A program made the translations under genes and the position numbers. The notes under the pieces are model-generated. The model saw nothing but the letters and a program-made list of their open reading frames with translations. It did no database searches and was not told where the DNA came from. From Takakia lepidozioides (lineage: Eukaryota; Streptophyta; Takakiopsida; Takakiales; Takakiaceae), in NCBI GenBank assembly GCA_030704615.1, contig CM060732.1:19532001-19592000 (forward strand): a stretch of DNA of 60,000 nucleotides, read 5' to 3'. Of the stretch, positions 12,296-20,871 are shown one piece after another; position 1 is the first letter of the stretch; each line of letters starts with the position of its first letter.

Positions 12296-12868
12296 TGTTC
12301 TCATGTTGTTCATGGACTTGCGTGGACCTGGCAGGAGGGGACCTCTGGGTATTCAGCAATTGCTCGCAAAGTGGAGGATATGGAAAGAGCACAGGGTGCA
12401 CAACACAAAGATATGATGGATTTGAAGGCTACAATATCGCATGTGATGATGTACCAGAAGGCCATGGCTGAGAAATTTGGGATCAGCATTTCCTCACCTG
12501 CCTTAGTGGGCTCATCCATAGCAAACAGCTCGTGCATCGCTGGCCCTTCAGCCTCAAGACGTCTGGAGGACAGGTTTGACTTGCCTGGCATGTCACCAGG
12601 TAACGTCACTCCCGTTGATGCATTCGAGGATGATGTGCAGGTGGAGCATGTTGGCCCAGGTGGAGGGGACGACACCCCTACCAAGGAACTTACGCGTCCT
12701 CGTGCAGTTCTGTCACACTGTGCGGTAGTGGAGGCGCATGCAGAACTCCGGCCTGCTGCTGTCGCGGTGGGGGCATCTGAGACAACCCTGGACATTGACC
12801 TTGTTTCCCGCGGGCAGATATTACCCAGCAACCCACGGTTGTCACTTCCACTCCCAACCTTCAATTAA
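12296..12868 (+). CDS. CACTA plus-strand exon, unrecognised, ending in an overlapping TAATG
   Basis: The frame is open from about 12296 to a TAA at 12866-12868. It reads through AIARKVEDMERAQGAQHKDM, a probable coiled-coil helix, and a MMYQKAMAEKFG segment, then a low-complexity acidic and proline-containing tail. A helical segment with a disordered tail is what the C-terminus of a TNPA-like protein often looks like, so this may be a later exon of the 7958 gene separated from it by the LINE-B insertion. That is inference. The last base of its stop codon is the first base of the ATG of the next reading frame. Confidence 0.45.
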   Translation, partial: CSHVVHGLAWTWQEGTSGYSAIARKVEDMERAQGAQHKDMMDLKATISHVMMYQKAMAEKFGISISSPALVGSSIANSSCIAGPSASRRLEDRFDLPGMSPGNVTPVDAFEDDVQVEHVGPGGGDDTPTKELTRPRAVLSHCAVVEAHAELRPAAVAVGASETTLDIDLVSRGQILPSNPRLSLPLPTFN

Positions 12869-13870
12869 TGTCGGAGAATGTCGTGCACACAATAGTGGAG
12901 AAGGGCAAGCATTTGCTCATCCTAGATATTAATGGATTGCTGTGTGAGTGCGTCCATGTCGGGAGCGGTAATGCGTTTGTGGTTCCAAATGGCCTTGAGC
13001 ACAAATTATGTGGTAGCAAGATGGTCGTTGTAAGGCCTGGTTGCAAAGCTTTTTTGGACAAGTGTTTCGAACACTTTGAAGTGGCAGCATGGTCTTGTAT
13101 GCAACCACGTAACTTCCTACCCACAGTGGACTGGCTTTTCCATGGGCACCGTGACCTTGCATTCAAGTGGGATGGGGGATATTGTGAGCAGTCCACTGAC
13201 ATGGATGGGAGCCTGCCCATGAAACCACGGTTTCTGAAGAACCTATCTACAGTGTGGCGGGACAACTGTGTCTGGAATCCTGAAACCACTCTTCTTGTTG
13301 ACGACACACCGCACAAGGGGTCAAAAAATCCAGCATACAGCGCCATTTTCCCACTGCCTTGGAGAAGTCGTTCTGTAGAGGCGCACAATGATAATTTCCT
13401 TCTGACCAGCTTATGGCCCTTCTTGGAGGGGGCAGCTAAGGCTCCGAGCATTCCAGAATATCTCAAAGGGCAACCCACATTTGGGCAACAAGCTATCAGC
13501 CCTCGAGCCATTCAGCCTCGCCAGGTAACATACTTTGTAGTGTGGTACACAGTGCCAGACATTAGAGGCATTTTTGTGTGACTCCCTTGTGCCATTGCCA
13601 GCCTCATTTGTGCTTAAGTTGTGGCAGTAAAACATGTTGTGATAGAGTTTGTCAAATTACTGTCGCAGTGTCAACTGTAGGCATTGACAGTTTGGGTGCA
13701 TCTTATTGTGTTAGTGTAATTTGAGTTCCCAGTGTAGATAATATACATTTTTGGTGCTTGTTGGTTGGTTGTAGGTGCTTGGCCACGAACGAGGCCCCCC
13801 AAATCAAAGGGCAGCACACCTTCACCCTTTGAGGAAGCCGACACCACTGATCCCTGATTCGCAGAATGGG
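12868..13870 (+). CDS. FCP1/NIF-type HAD phosphatase-like domain protein inside the CACTA element
   Basis: Exon 12868-13524 (219 codons from ATG, donor GTAACA) joins in phase to exon 13775-13870 (32 codons, donor GTAAGT). The domain is recognisable from KHLLILDINGLLCE (HAD motif I region), VVRPGCKAFLDKCF, EVAAWSCMQPRNFLPTVDWL (motif II region), KNLSTVWR and TTLLVDDTPHKGSKNPAYSA (motif III/IV region). These match the plant FCP1-homology family whose members read DLNG rather than DLDGT, as I recall. Motif I here is D-I-N-G: the first aspartate is kept and the second is asparagine, so phosphatase activity is doubtful. The position inside the transposon ends suggests a host gene fragment captured by the element or a long-standing accessory gene. 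Confidence 0.75.
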
Positions 13871-14014
13871 GTAAGTGTATGCATCTGCTATTCTCCCCTT
13901 CCCGAACCTGGATAGACAAATTGTTATTAGCTCCTTGTAGACCTTGTAGACACAATACGTTCCACGATCCATGTTCCACAATTCTCATGCAATCTGCCAT
14001 GTTTGGGCTGGGAT

Positions 14015-14302
14015 GGCAGTTCGTGGTGGGAGACCATGTCAAGCTCATAGACACTTGTTTCGCGATCAACAGCCGGATCTGGCCGCATTGCTGGTCTCCA
14101 AGGGATGGAGGTGAGTGAAGGGTACCCTGTTGTGCCAGAAGGCTATGTGGCCATCCACATTGATGATGTCCGCATTCCCAATGCCCCTCTACCATATCAC
14201 AACAAATCCATGAAGCCTCATCACACTGAGTTGGGAGACACTGTAGGTTACATTACTGTGTGGAGTGACAAACTAGTGAAGACCTTGCAGACAAAGAGAT
14301 GA
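14015..14302 (+). CDS. Probable last exon(s) of the CACTA plus-strand gene group
   Basis: After a GGGATGGCAG acceptor near 14022 a frame reads FVVGDHVKLIDTCFAINSRI. A second frame, open through 14105-14302 and ending in TGA, reads EGYVAIHIDDVRIPNAPL then TVGYITVWSDKLVK. The two frames differ by one base near 14090-14105, so either a splice or a single-base shift links them. The GDHVKL start resembles small chromo- or KOW-like beta folds, but I cannot support a domain name. Its place after the FCP1-like exon at 13870 suggests the same transcript. Confidence 0.4.
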
Positions 14303-15492
14303 GGCAGGTCGGCTAGCATCGTGGATTTCTTGGGGATTTCCACCTGTGCCTCATCCGGATTTGGCAACTACGGTAACTTATAGTAGTGACAGTTTCTCTG
14401 AATTGACTGTCCAATTTTGATAGCAATCACATGTTGGATTTTCTCATGCATGTTGTTGCAAACTTATGCCTCATTAATGAGCAATGTGGTGGTAGGTGGT
14501 ATGTCCCCATTGCACACACTATGGTTGGTTATGTTGTTGCTGTTCATATGTGGTTGATAATGGTGATGCTGGATGGTGATGTTGCTGCTATTGTGGTCTT
14601 TCAGAATTACGTCTGTGCCACTTTTGTGCCACTTTTGTGCCTAAAGTCTTGCTGTATACATGATTGTGATGTTGTATGGCACATGCACGTGGCACCCTAT
14701 TGGCTGCCTCTGTGGCATATCCACGTGTCCGTCTAGAGTCATAACCATGAGTACCGAACCCAATATGATACGTGTATGAGCATATTACATTCCGACACGT
14801 GACCCCCTAAGGTCCCCGCGCAGTTGGTCCTATGACTCCATATGCAGAACGTCCAGTCAAATGTATGTCTACGAAGCAGCACGTGAGGTTTAGAGGATCG
14901 TGCACGTGGCACCCCTGGGACTACAACGTCCTCATGGAATCCCCTGTTCATGGAATATACCGTACTGCGCCAGTCGTAGGTATGACTGGCAAGAATCCAC
15001 CACAGCTCTCGAAAGTCCAGCACGTGGGCACACACGAACGTGGCATATGGTGTCCCCAGATGCTGCCACGTGTTGACCCCAAATTTCCCCCCATGAAGAC
15101 ATACATGTGACTGCGAAGCCCCGTCCCCCACAGTGACACGTGGCAATGATATGTCGCACCACGCGTTTCTTCTATGACGCGACACGTGCTGTCGTTTAAT
15201 TCCCTCGTCCGCTGTCATAGCTGGCAGTGAGGGCTGGCGTCGCAGTCTGACACGTGGCATGTTCTGTAGCCACCACGTGTCTGTCTGACACCGCGGCTGA
15301 CATGGACTACACTGTCCGTCCAGTCATTCAGTAATGCCAGCGTGTATGACTACCCCCACAGCTGCTCAGGCGCCACGTGACAGCCAGCCTGGAGAGTCAT
15401 ATCTGCCATGTCACAACTGACTAGGTCTTTACGTCTTCAGAGTCAGGAAGTCGTAAATGGCTTCCATGACTGCATTTGCAGTCATAACACAG
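14303..15492. promoter_or_regulatory. Right subterminal region with 14 ACGTG (G-box-like) motifs
   Basis: Non-coding. ACGTG occurs at 14687, 14723, 14770, 14797, 14881, 14904, 15022, 15038, 15068, 15138, 15184, 15252, 15275 and 15375; twelve of these are the palindrome CACGTG, often as ACACGTGGC. Such regularly spread short words just inside a CACTA terminus are typical of transposase-binding subterminal repeats. The same word is also the G-box/ABRE core bound by plant bZIP and bHLH factors. Confidence 0.7.
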
Positions 15493-15521
15493 AGACGTAA
15501 AAGCCGCTTTTTGTTGTAGTG
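15493..15521 (-). repeat. Right terminal inverted repeat of the CACTA element
   Basis: Reads AAAAGCCGC then TGTTGTAGTG, the inverse of the left end, followed by the target duplication ACT at 15522-15524. Confidence 0.92.
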
Positions 15522-15524
15522 ACT

Positions 15525-16030
15525 GAATTTTGACATTTTTATTTTTTTTACTCCAACATAGCTCTTAAGCAACGCGAAAGCATTTTTTACTTAGTCGTTT
15601 GTACATGACTCCTGTTAAATGTTGCACATAATCTGATTCCAATACAATAAATATCAAACCAAGAGTCATACTTTGGTTTATAAGACAAGAAATTTGGACA
15701 AACGATGCTGACAAAATGCATGGAGAATGTATGTGATGAACAAGCCTCATTTTGCAGCAATTATTTGAGCCGTCGCATTAAAAGAATTTCATAAGATGGT
15801 TGTGTAGTTTTGTAAGCTCGATGATCATGACAATGATCAAGTCCTGCACATTGCAAGTCTTCATTGACATCACTTGAAGAATTGCTGCAAAGTGAAACTT
15901 GTTCCTCTAACATGAGAAGATTTAGGGAGAGACAATGATTGAACATTTTCAGGAGGGTCGACTACTCTTTGATATTAGGATTTTTGTATGTTGATTCCAA
16001 AACCATGATGAGACGGCTCATATCAGCCAG
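15525..16030. other. AT-rich spacer without a gene
   Basis: No protein-like frame, repeat or RNA gene recognised between the CACTA end and the Mutator-like remnant. Confidence 0.5.
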
Positions 16031-16036
16031 TGGAGA

Positions 16037-17809
16037 GTGCGTCCTGGTCGATACAGAGTACTTGGAGAGCCTCGGCGAAAGTCCCTTGGGTCATATGTGA
16101 CGCCCGGGACTGCTGCTTCGGTCGTTGAAGACAAGAAGGAGGTGGTGGTGAAAAAAGAACAGACGTCCTCCACTCCAATCAGTGAGCTTTCGGATTCGTC
16201 CGATGATGACATAAGTGAAATTCCAAATCCAGTCCTTCCTACTGTGGTTGGAGAAGCTAATGAAGAAGAGATTTGTAGTGTCATTCCAAAATTGCGGGCG
16301 ATGGGAGGAATGGCTGGATTCAAAAGTGAGTTGCGGGGAACTGATTGGGAATCTTTGAAGCAGGTGCCTGTGAAGTTCTTGCCGGAGACTTTTGATGGCG
16401 ATATCCTATTCGAGCTGCCTCCTCCTCCGCGAGTTGGAGGTGTAACAATCATGATGCATGGAATGGACAAAAAACACGACGGGCACCCGTGGTGCAGAAC
16501 AAAACATCCAATATTCAGAATGATGACAAGCTTGTTTTCAGGATGACAGTTTGCAATGGACACCTTAGGTGTGATAATTTGAATTGCAGACACTTTCTTC
16601 AGTTTGGGGTTCATAATCAAAGCGAATGGGAGGGTCTGGCGGAAAATCCATTTCAACCTGGGACTGCCCCTCCACCGGCAAACACTTTCGTCTGCAAACT
16701 CTGCAAACTTGTGCCATCCTGCTTGGCGCTCTGCGGAGCAAGAATGTACTATGTTGTCCACCGTTTGAAAACAATGACAAGAGCTGTGTGCATTTCGGAT
16801 TCCATAACCATCCTGTCTCGAAGGGGGATTACAGGGAGAGTGTTGAGACAGTATCGAGGTTGATTAAACAGGAGTTCGGGAGAACCCATCCGCAACAACA
16901 TCTGCAATTGCTCTTGGCGCAAGCAAGTCCTTCTTGGAAAGCCATATTTTGAGTGAAGGGGATTGTGTGGGGACTAAACTTGACGATGCAGCATTGGACC
17001 TGGTCATGGATCATTTCTCCACTTTAAGTTCACCTAACATTCGGCATCAGATCAATGCATTGAGAATGGGCTCTAGGATCAGAGGCTACATAGACAACAT
17101 TTTGGAATTGAAACGAGTGAGCAAGTTACGATTACATCCAGGACAATGTATTCCCAGGTCAAGGGCCATCAAAGTTTTTCTTTTCAAAATGTCGACTGTT
17201 GGGGAGGGCAAGTGGGGTTAGCCTCGTGAAGCGGATGCAGAAGACTGGGGACTTGCAGAACTGTTTTCTTATGTTTGATCATGTGAAACGAGTGAAGAAT
17301 TGGACAACAATGGCTTGTCATGTCTACGATCCAGTGTACCAACGAGTTATGACAATTGCAGTTTGTGACATGCAATCCGAGGATACGGAATCCCAGAAGC
17401 TCATGTGGAATTCCCTAATACGTGTCATGGGCTGCCATCTCCAAATTTCGCAGGTTTCATGGCGGATAGTGCTCAAGCAAATTTCAATGCTGTTCGTATT
17501 GTCTTTGGATCGGGCGACCCAAAAGTGCCTATGCCAGGAAGAGAGCGTACATGTCTATTCCATTGGACACAATCTCTGGAAAAACATACAAAGTCGGACA
17601 TCAAACCAGAGATGCAGACTCAGCACCGTAAATCGTGCAAAGAGTACAAAGATGCTAGAACAATGAAGGAGGCGGACACTTTGTTCCAGACAATTCGTGC
17701 CTGGTGGTTCTCTTCTGGAGCTGCATCACTTGAGAGTATGAGAGCATTGGAAGATTGGCTGGCGTTTTGGCACTTCCGGTATAGACAATCAATCCATAAT
17801 AACTTATAG
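16037..17809 (+). pseudogene. Broken Mutator-like (MULE) transposase with GCM-like zinc finger
   Basis: Pieces of one protein are spread over several frames. The first (16037-16546) has an acidic serine-rich N-terminus, then GTDWESLKQVPVKF and PWCRTKHP. After a frame change come CNGHLRCDNLNCRHFLQFG, VCKLCKLVPSCLALCGARMYYVVH and, after another, CVHFGFHNHPVSKGDY; this cysteine/histidine layout ending in HNHP is the WRKY-GCM1-type finger of some plant transposases. The DDE part follows (17199-17440: MFDHVKRVKNWTTMACHVYD), then a further shift to GFMADSAQANFNAVRIVFG, RTCLFHWTQSL and WLAFWHFRYRQ. At least three frame changes and a missing C-terminus show it is dead. The assignment to MULE rests on remembered family patterns. 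Confidence 0.72.
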
Positions 17810-19030
17810 CACTTAGGATCATGGTCCGAAAGCTGAAATCCTCTTTATTCTGGACTTTGCAAACTCTTCTACGCTGTTACTCAAACTCTTGGTCTAGTGC
17901 ATGGTTGGCGTTTCAAAGTGGATGGTGATGGAAACACATCATCACCGGTCAGGGATTCCATGGATGAGGACACTATGTACCATTAGGCTATTATGTGTGA
18001 ATTAGATAAAACTAATCTGACACTTCCATTGGACATTCACTACTTATTTACATTGGACCGAAAGAGTGGTGAATGTCCAATGGTTCATTCGTCATGCATG
18101 CACTAATGCATGGCTAAATGTGCATTAGTGCATTTAGTGCATGGCATTCCATTGAAGTTATGGTTCCTCTCGCCCCCCCTAAATCTTCTTCCGTTTGATC
18201 CTACAGAATGACAGTGGATGTCTAAAAATTATGATCCATTCTTTGCTTACTCGGTGAAGCTGGGATACTCTTTGTTCAGACCTCCCTTATCTTTGGACCA
18301 TAATTAAGTGGAATGGTAAGTGGAGAAATATCATTTATACCCCACACTCTTGGAAACTGATTTGGAAAGATGTGTGTGGAGGAAGGGTCGATAAAAAATG
18401 AGCGAATTCATGTGAAAAATCGTGAATCAAATTCCACTTGTTGCCCATTTTCTTTCAAACATTCTTGATCCTTGCTCGTGCTGTTTTCTACAAGACAATT
18501 GAGTTTTGTCCTCTACATTGCATAGTACCTATATCTATGTGGCGTTTTCTGTCTACATTCTATGTTTTGTAGAGAAGTAATTTCTCCTTTCATTCTTCTG
18601 TTTTGCATCTCAATTATCAAAATAACAACATATGAAGTGTTTGCCCTGTGTGGACCACATTGCGTGCACATACCTCATGGAATATCTGGACAACCAGATG
18701 CTCTTGGGTCTTTGGTGTAGTGACATCTTGTGTAAGAGTACTCATGTATAAAGTTTACTCAGCCATAATATCTAAAGCTCGCAAGGCTTGACGTGTGTTA
18801 TGTGTGGAAAGAAAGATAGTGCACTTCTCGTTGGCTTTGACAACACTTGGGGCAAAGGTAGCTTTTTGTGCACCAGAACCCCTGATTCAACAATTTCTTG
18901 GAACACCCACTTCTCGGCATGTTGGGAGCTCAGTTAGTGCTTGGCTCTTTCCAGCGGATCATGGCGAGGAGTCCGGTATTAATTGGAGGCATAGACGTAG
19001 CTTTAGAAAAGAAAAAATCTAAAGCACAAC
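17810..19030. other. Gene-free stretch containing two hairpins
   Basis: No coding sequence. Two inverted repeats lie side by side. One is a perfect 15-bp stem, CCATTGGACATTCAC at 18026-18040, with its complement at 18069-18083. The other is a perfect 12-bp stem, TGCACTAATGCA at 18099-18110, with its complement at 18121-18132. Otherwise nothing recognised. Confidence 0.6.
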
Positions 19031-19065
19031 TATGATCTTTGGAACCTTCCAAAATGAAAACGGTT

Positions 19066-19400
19066 CACTACAGGAACAAAAAAAGGGGGGGGGGGGGGTT
19101 TTCGACGCCGCGGCCACGCCACAGCATCGTAAAACAGCCCCTTTCGGGCAGGGGGGAAGAACCAACCGGGCGTCGCAAACCCCTCGCAAGGGCGTCGCAA
19201 ATTTGCGACCAATAGGGGTCGCAAAAATGCAAAACCGCGATTTGTGAAGCTGACGCGATTTGCGACTCCCGGGCGTCCAAAAAAAACAAAAAAACAAAAA
19301 AACACCTACTCTGCATTGCAGAATTAACACCGTCTGGGGGTCGCAAAGTGCGACGCCCGGACGTCGCAATTTAAGAGGACACATTGAACTTAGGTGGAAA
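19066..19400. mobile_element. Terminal fragment of a second CACTA family
   Basis: Starts CACTACAGGAAC at 19066, followed by an A run and a G run, then many direct and inverted GTCGCAAA/TTTGCGAC words between 19105 and 19370. CACTA plus a repeat-rich subterminal zone is the architecture of a CACTA end. No matching TGTAGTG end was found nearby, so it looks like a solo or truncated terminus. It differs in sequence from the element at 1137-15521. Confidence 0.6.
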
Positions 19401-19604
19401 ATTTGAATTTGAAATTTGAATTTCAAAAACTTATTGACCATTGACTCCGGCGTTGACCATTGATTCCGGTTCTGTCTAATGGCGATATGTTCATTATTCT
19501 ACATATATCATGCAATGCATACTTGAACCTAAGACCTCCAGTTATAACATTCTAAGACACTACAGACTAACCAACACACCTACGCTACATCTATGTATCA
19601 CAAT

Positions 19605-19645
19605 AGTATATATATATATATATATATAATATATAGAGAGAGATT
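19605..19645. repeat. (TA)n(GA)n microsatellite
   Basis: About 15 TA units followed by a short GA run. Confidence 0.9.
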
Positions 19646-20246
19646 GGCTTCGCGTTGCTTCCGCACTACTAGCGACGAATTCTGAGAACTAGCATCAAAT
19701 TTCACAAAAAGGGCGGGGTCATCCACATGATGTTATATACACACATGTCGTGTTTCATTGTTTTGCGCACAAGAATGGAGGAGTGTTTGCCAAGCTACCA
19801 TGTCACGTCTCCTATTTCTTTGTTTGATGCAGCTACCTCTATCCATGCCCAAGAAGTGAAGGGGAGTTGAACCCCTTTCTCTGTATTTTGCCCATCATTT
19901 AACGTATGTTTCGTATTTTCATTAAGTGTTTCAGAACTGTACAACGAAAGGATCCAAATGAGACTTTGTTATGGCGAGGATCCGCGATCACTGTCCGGAA
20001 GTCGGTTGTTTATATCTTTTTCCTCGGTCATCATTTGTCTCTCATCATTTAATTTTATTGTCATGATCATCTTGATAAAAGATAATTGTCTTCATAACAA
20101 ATGATCATGTTGATAAAAAATAATTGTCATGACATTGATAATTGTTTTCAATGTTTTAAATAGTTTGGTCAAAGAGTTTACCAAACTTTGGTTTTAATTT
20201 AATCCGTATTTTATGCATAAATTTCAGTGATTTAAGCAATTTCTGG
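19646..20246. other. Gene-free AT-rich spacer with short repeats
   Basis: No coding sequence. Around 20060-20145 a unit containing ATGATCAT, TTGATAAAA and ATAATTGTC is repeated two to three times imperfectly. Confidence 0.5.
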
Positions 20247-20531
20247 TCAAAAACCCCTGGCAAGATTAAGCAAGACTTGATAAATGCATCCCAGCTCAGT
20301 TACGATGTTGAGGGCGAGTTCATGTTTTATATTGATCTGCTCAAAACCTCCAAGTCCGCCATCCCACACTTCCTTAAGGTTTCTGGCATTCACCTTCCTT
20401 GCGTTCAGCTCTACGTTTCCAAGCTGTACCTCATGAAATTAAGTACCTGGAAGCTGTTTCTTAACAGTCCCTCCCATATTAATAGAGTGTCTGCTTCTTG
20501 TCAGACATCCAAAAGCATTGGTGAGCTATAG
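20247..20531 (+). CDS. Unrecognised open reading frame, possibly a retroelement remnant
   Basis: An open frame of about 90 codons containing VEGEFMFYIDLLKTSKSAIP and KVSGIHLPCVQLYV, ending at a TAG near 20531. The composition looks like protein, but I do not recognise the family. It lies next to LINE-B-like words (ACAGGCTAAAAT at about 20850) and the PPR array, so a decayed LINE is possible. It is a fragment either way. Confidence 0.3.
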   Translation, partial: SKTPGKIKQDLINASQLSYDVEGEFMFYIDLLKTSKSAIPHFLKVSGIHLPCVQLYVSKLYLMKLSTWKLFLNSPSHINRVSASCQTSKSIGEL

Positions 20532-20871
20532 TTGTATCCTACAGCACATTACAGAAAAAACCAAGATTTAAATGAAGCTGTAAACAGCCAGGTTGAGCTC
20601 AGATGGCAGACAGATTTACAGCCATCGCTCAAATGATGTTGGTGATGCCAACTTGTCTATCTATAGTGGTTGTAACGTCTTGGATAAAAATTCTCTCTGT
20701 CCAAATTGTGTCTATTCTAAACCAGAAGTTTTCAAGATGAAAAAATGTCATTCCAAAGTTTCTCCCTCATCTTTGTTAGCTTTTTTTGGATACTTTCCTT
20801 CTACCACATCGGCAGTAACTTGTCAGTGCCGAGTATGATGAGAGGGCAAAACAGGCTAAAATACGTGATGC

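Larger units (their letters stand above)
1137..15521. mobile_element. Complete CACTA (En/Spm) transposon, about 14.4 kb
   Basis: The left end begins CACTACAACA at 1137 and the right end finishes with its reverse complement at 15521. After the perfect 10-bp terminus, both ends share GCGGCTTTTA at the same distance, giving 21 of 24 matching positions. The trinucleotide ACT lies directly outside both ends (1134-1136 and 15522-15524), the 3-bp target duplication expected of this superfamily. Inside are a minus-strand TNP2-type transposase gene with DUF4218 and DUF4216 regions, a divergent plus-strand gene group, and repeat-rich subterminal zones. An intact target duplication and largely open transposase exons suggest a fairly recent insertion, although LINE-B sequence is nested within it. 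Confidence 0.93.

Noticed and set aside
19030-19441. Open frames with poly-proline and poly-phenylalanine on the minus strand
   Set aside because: They are produced by the G-rich and A-rich tracts of the CACTA end.
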